From IMG/VR virus record IMGVR_UViG_3300025293_000009, positions 1-40,517 of that record: DNA of 40,517 nt. One strand, written 5' to 3'. A model generated the notes under the pieces. That model did no database searches and was not told where the DNA came from. It worked only from the letters and a program-made list of their open reading frames with translations. Below, piece by piece: positions 17,313 through 25,418 of the stretch. How positions within the stretch are numbered: the first letter of the stretch is position 1; each line of letters begins with the position of its first letter. Both the position numbers and the translations under genes were made by a program. Source of the stretch: a virus.

Positions 17313-17588
17313 CTATTTTCGTTTGGTTTTTGTGTAGGCTTCGTTGACATTAGGAGTTGATTCGTCATCACCAACATATTGACCTTTGTTATCTCTGGCT
17401 CGCATAAATCCCTCTGGCGAAGTTTCCTTCACCTTAAAAGGTGTATAAGCCTCATTAACATCTGGGGTTGTTTTATCATCCCCAACATATTTTCCTTCTT
17501 CGTCCCTTGTACGGACCATTTGTGTGATATAGATAAAGCGTTCTTTAAACCATTTGCTCAACCCACAGTTCCAATAATTCCTTTTCAT
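17313..17588 (-). CDS. Small protein with tandem GKYVGDDxTTPDVNEAYT repeats
   Basis: This 91-residue protein overlaps the upstream gene by ATGA. It contains two copies of a 25-residue unit: VRTRDEEGKYVGDDKTTPDV followed by NEAYT, and MRARDNKGQYVGDDESTPNV followed by NEAYT. The linker between them is FKVKETSPEGF. I recall peptides with the DD-x-T/S-TP-x-x-NEA pattern from marine phage contigs, generally as single short C-terminal modules. No membrane segment is present, although all its neighbours have one. It may bind a common partner through the repeated module. Confidence 0.75.
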   Translation of the reverse strand: MKRNYWNCGLSKWFKERFIYITQMVRTRDEEGKYVGDDKTTPDVNEAYTPFKVKETSPEGFMRARDNKGQYVGDDESTPNVNEAYTKTKRK

Positions 17589-17746
17589 TTCTGTTTTGCC
17601 CTCCAGACATTAAACGCACATACATCAAGGGCCTTGTAAAGTTTCTTTTTCCAACCCTTTTGTGGTGTTGGCGTAACCGCAGTAACAATACTGCTAATAG
17701 TTACAATAGCCATGAAAATAGCTATAATGTTCGCAATAATTTCCAT
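17585..17746 (-). CDS. 53-residue membrane protein with basic C-terminus
   Basis: This short frame has a strong GGATAGGAGT ribosome site immediately before its ATG and ends in an ATGA overlap with the following gene. Residues 2-24 form a membrane segment (EIIANIIAIFMAIVTISSIV), followed by a cytoplasm-type basic tail with GWKKKLYKALDVCAFNVWRA. One membrane segment plus positive C-terminus resembles small holin or pinholin-like and regulatory peptides, but no family is recognised. Confidence 0.65.
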   Translation of the reverse strand: MEIIANIIAIFMAIVTISSIVTAVTPTPQKGWKKKLYKALDVCAFNVWRAKQK

Positions 17747-17757
17747 ACTCCTATCCT

Positions 17758-18072
17758 CTAATTATTTTCAAGTCGTTCATCAATCCTTTTTTCCAAGCCT
17801 TCCTTTTCTTCCTTGATTGCCTGTAAATGTTCCTTTAAATCTTCATTCTCTGGATTCTGGGCAACCAATTTCAAAAACTCATAATATTCCCTTTCCAATG
17901 TCCTTTTCTTCTCTACATCTATCCTGAGATGAATCTGTGACATTGACTGTTGCATTTCCTGAGCACTCACATATCTGTCATCAATAGCCCATATCCCAGC
18001 AACCATAGCTAACATAGTAGCAACAGAACCTATGGTAATTTTGCTTCCTGTTTTCATAGCTTTTTCAGCCAA
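17758..18072 (-). CDS. Membrane-anchored coiled-coil protein (inner spanin candidate)
   Basis: This 104-residue protein has a membrane segment at about 12-30 (ITIGSVATMLAMVAGIWAID) and then a long charged helix to the C-terminus (EREYYEFLKLVAQNPENEDL, then HLQAIKEEKEGLEKRIDERL). That layout matches inner-membrane spanins, which pair with an outer-membrane lipoprotein to fuse membranes at lysis. No lipobox-bearing partner is seen beside it, so the spanin idea is unproven. It overlaps the upstream gene by 19 bases. Confidence 0.72.
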   Translation of the reverse strand: MAEKAMKTGSKITIGSVATMLAMVAGIWAIDDRYVSAQEMQQSMSQIHLRIDVEKKRTLEREYYEFLKLVAQNPENEDLKEHLQAIKEEKEGLEKRIDERLENN

Positions 18073-18689
18073 CCGCCAACAGTGTTTCCCAGTTTATGCA
18101 CAACAGCAACACTTTGCGTAAGAATTTTCGGTGGTTTCGTTACAATACCCAATGTTGCACCCTCGGCTATGCCGGTAGCTACTGCCCTATCTACATCAGT
18201 AGGTTTATCCAAATCGTCTATTGTTTTCGGGTTGATCACCACCTCCCCGCCAAAATCCACATGGGGAATTACATTGCAGGTAGAGAGCTTCAAGTGCAAG
18301 TCTCCATGTTTGTCGTACCAGACTCCGGCATCCATACTGACCCCTTTTCCCGGACCCCCATCAACGCCTGCCCATACTTTTGCCTGATTGCCATCGGGAT
18401 TGACATAACTCCATTTCATCACATCGGACACGGTAACCCCGATATGGGCAGATACCTTGACTTCCATGCCTCTTCCATCGTGATTGTCCACAGAAACATC
18501 AAAACCTTGTTCGGCATTGACTGTTTCCACATTGCATATATGGTCAAAGTTCCATTTATCTGTGTGTACCCATTCTTTCCCTGTTTCCTTTTTGAATGAG
18601 AAATTGCCGTATTTATCCACATAAAAACAATCTTCATCGGAACTGTTGCTGATGTAGTAACCAGAAGGAACTGTCTGTCCAAAGGACAT
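18054..18689 (-). CDS. Hypothetical protein in lysis region, Gly-rich middle
   Basis: This 211-residue protein starts just after the upstream stop (TAAATG). Its first 150 residues are beta-rich with many Trp, Asp and Gly (YYISNSSDEDCFYVDKYGNF, KVWAGVDGGPGKGVSMDAGV). The last 60 are more helical, ending QSVAVVHKLGNTVGGWLKKL with an amphipathic tail. No muramidase, amidase or peptidase signature is seen, so I do not call it an endolysin despite its place between membrane genes. Beta-rich sequence could mean a virion surface or tail protein. Confidence 0.75.
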   Translation of the reverse strand: MSFGQTVPSGYYISNSSDEDCFYVDKYGNFSFKKETGKEWVHTDKWNFDHICNVETVNAEQGFDVSVDNHDGRGMEVKVSAHIGVTVSDVMKWSYVNPDGNQAKVWAGVDGGPGKGVSMDAGVWYDKHGDLHLKLSTCNVIPHVDFGGEVVINPKTIDDLDKPTDVDRAVATGIAEGATLGIVTKPPKILTQSVAVVHKLGNTVGGWLKKL

Positions 18690-18887
18690 TTAAAAAACCT
18701 GTTTTGACAGAATACCAGCCATTCCCGCAACAATGGACAGTAATGTTGTTAATATTAAAATTTCTAATCTTTTGATTCTATAAATCGTTTCCCGCCATCG
18801 CTCTGCACAGACCGCCTCATGCTTTTCGAGCTTGGAATTTGTCTCGGAAATCTTGGCATTGGTGTCTGCAATTGTAAGTTTGCCCAT
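18690..18887 (-). CDS. Small coiled-coil membrane protein (XhlA-like layout)
   Basis: This 65-residue protein has an N-terminal charged coiled coil (TNAKISETNSKLEKHEAVCA) and a C-terminal membrane segment at 42-60 (EILILTTLLSIVAGMAGIL). The same layout occurs in XhlA-type and other holin-associated proteins in tailed phages. AGGA lies at a proper distance from the ATG. Together with the other small membrane genes it supports a lysis cassette. Family assignment is tentative. Confidence 0.68.
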   Translation of the reverse strand: MGKLTIADTNAKISETNSKLEKHEAVCAERWRETIYRIKRLEILILTTLLSIVAGMAGILSKQVF

Positions 18888-18895
18888 TTCTATTC

Positions 18896-19624
18896 CTAAG
18901 TTATTGCCAATTCTGGCTCAACTTCCCAACAGTTCAGGTTCGTTGCCACTGTCCTGCGTTCACCTTTCCCGAAGAAAGGGTAAACCATGTGTTGCAGCCA
19001 CGAGGGAAACACGAACAATCTGCCCACCTGTGGTTGCACTTCTGCACTCTGTGGAGGTCGCAATCGCTCTACATCCATGATCTGGTTGCGTCCGTAACTG
19101 AACGCCAAATAGCCGTCACAGGCTCCAGAATCATCGTACTTACTGTATTGCGGTGATCCTGCTGTGGGTTGGTCCAGTATCTGCTGTGGCACTTTCGTCC
19201 ATCCCGTGGTCGATATGCCCATCAGGGTTTTGGTGCCGTGGTCGTGGATCGGGTTGTAATCGCCCTCGAAACTGTGCACCGACCAAGCCTCGTCAACTGC
19301 TATTTGCCTCGGTTTTTCCAAGGCGTGTCCTGTGTGTGACATTACTGTGTTTACATAGGAAGCCCCAAGACCTGTTATAAATTGGCAGTATTCCTGTAAC
19401 AGTTCATGTTCTGGGTCCATGTTCAGTTGTTCACCACGATGGATTTGCCCTACTAAAGTCCCTGACAGGGATTCCCTGTCGTCCTGTTTCAGCAGTTCAT
19501 CCAAATAGGTGTTAAGGTCTTTGACCATCTTCTCTGGCATCTGCGTTTCCATCAGAAACACCGAAGGCAGTTGATGTATTTCTACCTCTATGTCCTTGGA
19601 CTTCTTCTTCTTTTTCCTAGCCAT
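18896..19624 (-). CDS. 2OG-Fe(II) oxygenase-like protein
   Basis: This 242-residue protein starts with a Lys run (ARKKKKKSK). The core has EAWSVHSFEGDYNPIHDHG with H127, D128 and H129, a strand MGISTTGW, and late VGRLFVFPSWLQHMVYPFFG with H212 and an Arg pair at 223-224 that could bind the 2-oxoglutarate carboxylate. The pattern double-stranded helix, early His cluster and late PSWLxH matches phage 2OG-Fe(II) oxygenases, which are common in marine phages. Such enzymes hydroxylate or oxidise proteins, nucleic acids or small molecules. Its neighbours are the fibre gene cluster and lysis genes, so modification of a virion or host surface component is possible but not shown. Confidence 0.75.
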   Translation of the reverse strand: MARKKKKKSKDIEVEIHQLPSVFLMETQMPEKMVKDLNTYLDELLKQDDRESLSGTLVGQIHRGEQLNMDPEHELLQEYCQFITGLGASYVNTVMSHTGHALEKPRQIAVDEAWSVHSFEGDYNPIHDHGTKTLMGISTTGWTKVPQQILDQPTAGSPQYSKYDDSGACDGYLAFSYGRNQIMDVERLRPPQSAEVQPQVGRLFVFPSWLQHMVYPFFGKGERRTVATNLNCWEVEPELAIT

Positions 19625-19626
19625 GA

Positions 19627-19950
19627 CTAGCTAGGGATTACATAGTCAGGATCAGGTACTGGGTCATCCGGGGGATTGGTAATCACGCTGTCGTACTGGC
19701 TGGCGAATATATCATCCCACTTGCTTATCGGGCAAAGTGCGGTCAATTGTGCCAACGTCCATGAGCCTTCCGCCTTGGGCGTAAAGTTCACTGTACCATC
19801 ACTATCAGTCGCTGGGATGGTTGTGTGCATATTCGAGGTATAATAAGTGGCATCTGCCCCTTCCTCGTATTTCATCGTAAAATCCCATTGCTGGACTTTG
19901 CTGCTCTTGTTATAGGGGACTGCTCCGGTTAAAGTTTTCGTCACTGCCAT
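19627..19950 (-). CDS. Small protein downstream of the giant fibre
   Basis: This 107-residue protein starts after GGAG and lies two bases beyond the fibre stop. It begins AVTKTLTGAVPYNKSSKVQQ and contains aromatic strand pairs (WDFTMKYEEGADATYYTSNM), a segment WTLAQLTALCPISKWDDIF that may be a helix, and a Pro/Asp-rich tail (NPPDDPVPDPDYVIPS). Small proteins in this place often assist fibre folding or attachment in tailed phages. The family is not recognised with certainty, so assembly-chaperone is only a suggestion. Confidence 0.75.
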   Translation of the reverse strand: MAVTKTLTGAVPYNKSSKVQQWDFTMKYEEGADATYYTSNMHTTIPATDSDGTVNFTPKAEGSWTLAQLTALCPISKWDDIFASQYDSVITNPPDDPVPDPDYVIPS

Positions 19951-19952
19951 TT

Positions 19953-22900
19953 TTATTCTCCGTTATTGTCGCACTTATCATGTGCTTTTTGTTTTAATTC
20001 CTCGACTTCTGCCGAGAGTTCTTGGACTGCTTTTACAAGCATTGGTATCAAACCACCTTTAGCTATTTTCTGCACCTTATCATCGCTTGTTTTCCAAATG
20101 CCTTGTCCATCTTTAATGCTATCGTATTTATCAATGGTCGCTTTAACCTCTTGAGCAATAAATCCATGCCTAAAAGTATCATCCTGTCCAAGACATCTTT
20201 CTTCAGAGTCTTCTTCATAATGTGGCATATCAGATGGAACATCCTTCTTTTTCTTCCATTGATAAGTAATTGGTCTAAGTTCGTTGATAAAGGCTAATCC
20301 TGCTGTTGAGTCCTCTACATTTTCTTTCAGTCTTTCATCTGAAGATGCTGCCCAAGCCTCGTCTGAACCATTTAAATCCAGTTCAGCAATATTGCTTCCT
20401 ATTCCTACAGTTATTCTAGCATCTTGAGTAGCGGTTACACCTTGACCTATAGCAATTCTACTTGCTGCGCTTGATGAACCTGTATCTGATGCTGAACCAA
20501 TACAAGTATTACTATTGCCTGTAGTTTGTGTGTCTCCTGCTCTTTTGCCAATAAAAGTATTATCAGTTCCAGTAGTTATAGCACCTCCTGCTTCATAACC
20601 GACACAAACAGTGCTATCGGCTGTAGTAGCTGCGGTCATGGCATAAGCACCAACAGCAACATTGCCAGATGCCGTAGTTAGAGCATCCAGAGCATAAGAA
20701 CCAACAACCGTATTTGTTCCACCTGTTGTAATTGCACCACCTGCATAATAACCAATAGCAGTATTGTCACTAGGGTTTGTTGCTAGTGTTAATGCTCCTG
20801 TACCAACTGCTGTTTGTCTTTCTCCTGTAGTAGCTGTACCTAAAGCTCCTGAACCTATAGCAGTTGTGCCAGAACCTGTGGTTAATGCATCAGCAGCGTT
20901 TGCTCCAACTGCTGTATTATGTCCTGCGCCACCATTAGTAATATTAAAAGTTCCTAAAGCAGAAGAACCCACAGCAGTATTCTTTGGGGAAGTTGTATTT
21001 TGAGCCAGAGCCGAAGCACCAAGAGCAGTATTGCTTGCACCTGTAGTTAGCGCACTACCAGAATTATAACCAACTAAAACATTATTTCCACCTGTTGTAA
21101 TTGCATCCCCTGCAGCGCCACCAATAACAACCGAAGCATCGGCTGTAGTGCTTGCTGTCATAGCCTGATAACCGATAGCTACATTATTAGATACAGTTGT
21201 CGCTGCATCTAATGCTTGATAACCGATAGCTATATTATTTCCGCCTGTGGTGTTAGCATATAAAGCACTTTTACCAATAGCTACGTTGTTATTGGCTGTG
21301 GTATTACCACTTAAAGCACTATCTCCTAATGCAGTGTTATCAGCGCCTGTAGTATTTGCATCTAATGAATAAGTGCCAATAGCTGTATTTCTCGGTCCTG
21401 TTGTATTTACTCCAAGTGCAGAATGCCCCACTGCAACATTATCATTAGCGGTTGTATTAGCGTCTAAAGCACCATAACCAACAGCAACTTGATTACCGCC
21501 TGTGGTGTTTGCTGTTAAAGCACTGTTACCAATAGCTGTATTATTAGATGCTGTGGTATTAGCCATCAAAGAGCCTTGTCCGACTGCTACATTTGATGCA
21601 CCAGTTGTGTTTACTTTTAATGCTTCAGTACCTACAGCAGTGTTATTGCTTGCTGTGGTGTTTGCTGTTAAGGAATCTTTACCGATAGCGACATTTTGTT
21701 CCCCTGTGGTATTAGCATCTAAAGCTAAAGCACCAACAGCAACATTAGAAGCACCTGTGGTGTTTGCCACCATAGCAGATTTACCCACAGCAACATTATT
21801 AGCTGCTGTGGTGTTTGCATATAAAGCACCATCTCCAACAGCAACATTTGATGCGCCTGTAGTATTGGCTGATAAAGAATTATACCCAATAGCTACGTTT
21901 GAATTCGCTGTGGTATTGGCATCTAAAGCTAAACCACCAACAGCTACGTTGTATGCACCTGTGGTGTTTGCTGTTAGAGCATCCATTCCCACTGCTGTGT
22001 TGTTTGAAGCTGTGGTATTAGCTCGTAAAGCATCTCTACCAATGGCTGTATTGCTTGCTCCTGTTGTGTTAGCAACAAGCGTATAAGCACCGATTGCGGT
22101 GTTGTTCGCAGCCGTTGTAATTGCCACACCTGCGTTCATACCAACAGCAGTATTAGAATTACCTGTAGTAACTCCTGATAAAGCGTTAGAACCAACAGCC
22201 GTATTTTCTACAGCAGTTGTAATTGCATCACCTGCCAGATAACCAATACCTGTATTGTCTGCACCTGTAGTATTAGCTGTTAGAGCAAGATGACCAACGG
22301 CAGTGTTTTTACTAGCGGTGGTGTTTGCTGTTAAAGAGCTATAACCTACAGCTACGTTTGATGTACCTGTGGTGTTTGCTGTTAAAGCTAAAGCACCAAC
22401 TGCGATGTTGTTATCTGCTGTGGTGTTTGCGCCTAAAGCACTATGACCAACTGCTGTATTGCCATCACCAGTTGTATTAGCGCCTAAAGTATTATATCCA
22501 AAGCCATTGTTGCTCGCACCAGTTGTATTAGCATCTAAAGATGTATAACCAACAGCAGTATTCTGTGCGCCTGTGGTGTTTGCTGCTAAAGTCTTAGAAC
22601 CAACTGCTGTATTATTATTGGCTGTTGTGTTTGCTAATAAAGCATTGTAACCAACAGCAACATTATTTTCCGCTGTAGTACTTGCTTGCATGGAATCATA
22701 GCCTACTGCTACATTATAGTTACCAGCAGTATTTGTAGTATTTAGTGCCCTATAGCCAACTGCTACATTTGCAGCGCCTGTAGTATTCGTTGCCATTGCA
22801 CTAGCACCAACTGCCGTATTCTGTGAGCCAGTTGTTTGTGCACCTAGTGCATTTATACCTATTCCAGTATTGTTGCTTGATGTGGTGTTGGCATCTAGTG

Positions 22901-24260
22901 CTGCATAGCCAACTGCAACATTACTGTCACCTGTGGTGTTTGCTCCTAAAGCACTTGAACCAACCGCTACATTGTTAGCTGCTGTTGTATTGGCATCGAG
23001 AGCACCTCTACCTACCGCAACATTATTTGCTCCTGTGGTGTTTACGTTTAAAGCAAAATAACCAACGGCAGTATTGCCGTCTGCTACATTAGCATTCAAA
23101 GATTGTGAACCTACTGCTGTTACATAAGAACCACCATCAGGATAGTTGGCTGCATATCCTACGGCTACGTTTTCTGTGTCATCTACATTTAAAGCACCAG
23201 CAGACTTACCCACAGCAGTGTTATTAGCACCTGTGGTATTTGCTGATAAAGCAGCCTGTCCAACAGCAACATTATTAGCTGCTGTAGTGTTAGCATCTAA
23301 TGCTAAAGCACCTATTGCAACATTCGATCCACCTGTGGTGTTTACTTTTAAAGCATCTGCCCCAACTGCTGTATTATTTGAAGCGGTTGTATTTGCTCCT
23401 AATGCGCTTGCCCCTATTGCCGTATTTGTTGCTCCTGTGCTATTCGCCGTCAAAGCATTATATCCCATACCTGTGTTGTTATTAGCTGTAGTATTCGCAT
23501 CAAGAGCGTATGTTCCCACGGCTACGTTTTGTGTTCCCGAAGTATTTGCACCTAATGCTTCAGCACCAATGGCTGTATTGTTGTCTGCTGTTGTAGCTGC
23601 ATCCAAAGCCTGATAGCCCACCGCAACATTTCTTGCACCAGTTGTTGCTAACAACAAAGCTGCACTACCAATCGCAACACTGGTTGTTCCAGTAGTTATT
23701 GCACCACCAGCATTATCACCCACTGCCGTGTTGTCTGTGCCACTGGTCACTGCATCAAGCGATGCTTCACCAATAGCCACGTTGTCTGTTCCTGTGGTTA
23801 AAGCCGTGCCCAAAGAACCAGAGCCTAAACCTATATTGCCTGTGCCACCTGTCATATCGAGGACATCGGTAACTGCTGCGCCTGATCCTGCGCCATCGGC
23901 AACCACCATCTTGATGCCGCCATTCGGAATTACGACATTGGCTCCTGTGCCTTGGCTGATGGAAACTGCGTAACCGGCAGAGTTCTGAATAACCCAAGTT
24001 TTATTGACTGTATTCGGTGCAAGGGTAACTGTGTTCAGTGCAGTGATCGAGCCTGCAAGGGTCATTGCATAGGCTCTAGCTGCATCGGCTGTGCCATCCG
24101 CCATGGTAATCGTATGCGTAGTGCCGGTTATGGTTTCAGAGCCACTGCCCCATGCTTCCGCGATCAGTTCTAAATTTGTGTTTGTTGATGTGCCCCAAGT
24201 ACCTGACTCATCGCCAGTAGCAATTTCCTTGAGCCTTAGATCATTTACATAAGTTGCCAT
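19953..24260 (-). CDS. Tail fibre with YadA-head-like repeats and S74 self-cleaving chaperone
   Basis: This 1435-residue protein has three parts. Residues 1-140 (ATYVNDLRLKEIATGDESGT...) are the attachment-type N-terminus seen in marine phage fibres. Residues 142 to about 1265 consist of about 66 tandem 17-residue units, consensus NNTAVGxxALxANTTGA, as in trimeric YadA-type adhesin heads. Residues from about 1306 form an endosialidase-type intramolecular chaperone (peptidase S74): SSDERLKENV, LRPITYQW, HGFIAQEV and a C-terminal coiled coil. Ser1307 and Lys1312 are spaced as in the known Ser-Lys cleavage pair, so release of a 129-residue C-terminal piece after trimer folding is expected. GAGGAAA precedes the ATG. 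Function is probably host recognition through a trimeric fibre. Confidence 0.93.
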   Translation of the reverse strand: MATYVNDLRLKEIATGDESGTWGTSTNTNLELIAEAWGSGSETITGTTHTITMADGTADAARAYAMTLAGSITALNTVTLAPNTVNKTWVIQNSAGYAVSISQGTGANVVIPNGGIKMVVADGAGSGAAVTDVLDMTGGTGNIGLGSGSLGTALTTGTDNVAIGEASLDAVTSGTDNTAVGDNAGGAITTGTTSVAIGSAALLLATTGARNVAVGYQALDAATTADNNTAIGAEALGANTSGTQNVAVGTYALDANTTANNNTGMGYNALTANSTGATNTAIGASALGANTTASNNTAVGADALKVNTTGGSNVAIGALALDANTTAANNVAVGQAALSANTTGANNTAVGKSAGALNVDDTENVAVGYAANYPDGGSYVTAVGSQSLNANVADGNTAVGYFALNVNTTGANNVAVGRGALDANTTAANNVAVGSSALGANTTGDSNVAVGYAALDANTTSSNNTGIGINALGAQTTGSQNTAVGASAMATNTTGAANVAVGYRALNTTNTAGNYNVAVGYDSMQASTTAENNVAVGYNALLANTTANNNTAVGSKTLAANTTGAQNTAVGYTSLDANTTGASNNGFGYNTLGANTTGDGNTAVGHSALGANTTADNNIAVGALALTANTTGTSNVAVGYSSLTANTTASKNTAVGHLALTANTTGADNTGIGYLAGDAITTAVENTAVGSNALSGVTTGNSNTAVGMNAGVAITTAANNTAIGAYTLVANTTGASNTAIGRDALRANTTASNNTAVGMDALTANTTGAYNVAVGGLALDANTTANSNVAIGYNSLSANTTGASNVAVGDGALYANTTAANNVAVGKSAMVANTTGASNVAVGALALDANTTGEQNVAIGKDSLTANTTASNNTAVGTEALKVNTTGASNVAVGQGSLMANTTASNNTAIGNSALTANTTGGNQVAVGYGALDANTTANDNVAVGHSALGVNTTGPRNTAIGTYSLDANTTGADNTALGDSALSGNTTANNNVAIGKSALYANTTGGNNIAIGYQALDAATTVSNNVAIGYQAMTASTTADASVVIGGAAGDAITTGGNNVLVGYNSGSALTTGASNTALGASALAQNTTSPKNTAVGSSALGTFNITNGGAGHNTAVGANAADALTTGSGTTAIGSGALGTATTGERQTAVGTGALTLATNPSDNTAIGYYAGGAITTGGTNTVVGSYALDALTTASGNVAVGAYAMTAATTADSTVCVGYEAGGAITTGTDNTFIGKRAGDTQTTGNSNTCIGSASDTGSSSAASRIAIGQGVTATQDARITVGIGSNIAELDLNGSDEAWAASSDERLKENVEDSTAGLAFINELRPITYQWKKKKDVPSDMPHYEEDSEERCLGQDDTFRHGFIAQEVKATIDKYDSIKDGQGIWKTSDDKVQKIAKGGLIPMLVKAVQELSAEVEELKQKAHDKCDNNGE
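20471..23837 (-). repeat. About 66 tandem 51-bp units in the fibre gene
   Basis: The units encode NNxAVGxxALxANTTxx, 17 residues each. Over long runs the ending alternates between NTTG and NTTA, giving a 34-residue (102-bp) higher-order period. Units 13-15, 22 and 57 deviate in length or sequence. The DNA copies are diverged but similar, which favours unequal recombination and assembly errors. Confidence 0.92.
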
Positions 24261-24279
24261 ATTATTTCCTCATAATAAA

Positions 24280-24978
24280 TTATGCTGCCTCATCTTTCCA
24301 GTCTGGAGACTGGGATGGGCTGATTGTTGAATAAGAAGGTGACTGGCTTGGGCTAATCCCAGTCCAGTTTGGTGTCTGGTCTGGAACAATCGAACTCCAA
24401 ACCAATAAAAATCCTGTGCCACCTGTTCCCGCAAGTCCAGTTACTGTGATATTAACATGGGTAGTAGCAGTTATCGAACCAAGCGCAGATGTCATCGCAT
24501 CTTGAGTTACCGCTATAACATTAACAGTAACAGTGCTAACACTGCCTAATGCACTGGTTCCAGCTACCCCGGTTGGATACACATTCGCAGCACCAGTAAC
24601 TGTTTCATCGCCTTGGGAAATCGTGGAAGCTGTACCACTGACTCCTGCAACTGCAAAACCTGCCGCCAGCAGTGTGCCTACCGCGCCTGTGCCAGCAAGC
24701 CCTGTTTCAGCAACTATCGCTCCACCTGTTGCGGTGACACTCGCTACTGCACTGGTTCCTGTGAGTCCTGTTACCGAAACATTGGCTACACCAGTGATTG
24801 TAAGGGAACTTATTGCCCCTGTACCGGCAAGACCTGTTACTGCAACATTTGCCGCAGCAGTAATAGTTAAGGAACTTACCGCACCTGTGCCTGCCAGACC
24901 AGTAAGCTCAACAGGGATTGGCTCACCCCAAGTGAGCTGACCCCAAGTCCCTCGACCCCAGCCAGTAATATTAGCCAT
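24280..24978 (-). CDS. Repeat-bearing appendage protein
   Basis: This 232-residue protein begins ANITGWGRGTWGQLTWGEP, a Trp/Gly start shared with many marine phage appendage proteins. Residues 23-180 have five or more beta repeats of about 24 residues, as VTGLAGTGAVSSLTITAAAN with variants. The C-terminus has a different repeat: IVPDQTPNWTGISPSQSP then YSTISPSQSPDW, ending KDEAA. The absence of charged residues and alternating strand pattern suggest a fibrous or decoration protein. It precedes the giant fibre gene by 19 bases and probably belongs to the same appendage. Confidence 0.82.
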   Translation of the reverse strand: MANITGWGRGTWGQLTWGEPIPVELTGLAGTGAVSSLTITAAANVAVTGLAGTGAISSLTITGVANVSVTGLTGTSAVASVTATGGAIVAETGLAGTGAVGTLLAAGFAVAGVSGTASTISQGDETVTGAANVYPTGVAGTSALGSVSTVTVNVIAVTQDAMTSALGSITATTHVNITVTGLAGTGGTGFLLVWSSIVPDQTPNWTGISPSQSPSYSTISPSQSPDWKDEAA

Positions 24979-24986
24979 GGGCTAAC

Positions 24987-25418
24987 TTACGCTATTCTAA
25001 TAACAGCGTTACTTGCGTCTGCGGTTGGAAAGGTTATGGTAAAACTACCTGCTGTGGATGTCTTGTCACCACCGAAATCAAAGACCGCAACTGCTGGATC
25101 ACCAGTAGCTGTATCATTATAGATCATACAACCTCTTGCAGTGATGGTAGCTGTTCCAAAAGTCAAATCAGCAAAATCGGTAAACGCTGTGGTTCCTGAT
25201 GTTGTCGGGTTTACGTTTGTTAAAGCTGATCCCCCCGCAGTATAGTTCGTTCCTGATGCTTCTTGTCCTGTACTATAGGCTGTAGTAGCAGCACTCATAG
25301 TCGCAGAACTAGTATATAAAGCGAGCTTGAAAGAGTTTCCTCCAGATGCTTTAAAATTATGTACCGCTTGCAAGATTTCACTCTTGAAAGAAGTACACAT
25401 TGCTTGTGTTATAGCCAT
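24987..25418 (-). CDS. Structural protein, tail-proximal
   Basis: The frame extends further upstream, but the ATG at 25418 is preferred because GGAGG lies six bases ahead and it overlaps the previous stop as TAATG; this gives 143 residues. The N-terminus is helical (AITQAMCTSFKSEILQAVHN), followed by FKLALYTSSATMSAATTAY and beta-rich, Thr/Ala/Gly-rich sequence to FTITFPTADASNAVIRIA. Proteins of this type (short helix, then LALYTSSA) are frequent in phage structural clusters before fibres. Fibre-attachment or baseplate-like structural role is inferred. Confidence 0.8.
   Translation of the reverse strand: MAITQAMCTSFKSEILQAVHNFKASGGNSFKLALYTSSATMSAATTAYSTGQEASGTNYTAGGSALTNVNPTTSGTTAFTDFADLTFGTATITARGCMIYNDTATGDPAVAVFDFGGDKTSTAGSFTITFPTADASNAVIRIA

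Noticed and set aside
18054-18689. 211-residue protein as endolysin
   Set aside because: Position is suggestive, but no muramidase, amidase or peptidase residues could be seen.
21502-23613. Long plus-strand frames (194 and 155 residues) of repeating APTAVL sequence
   Set aside because: They are antisense readings of the 51-bp fibre repeats, whose periodicity keeps other frames open by chance.
20471-23837. Possible CRISPR array because of regular repeats
   Set aside because: The units are diverged, contiguous and in frame with a protein; there are no constant repeats with unique spacers and no cas genes.
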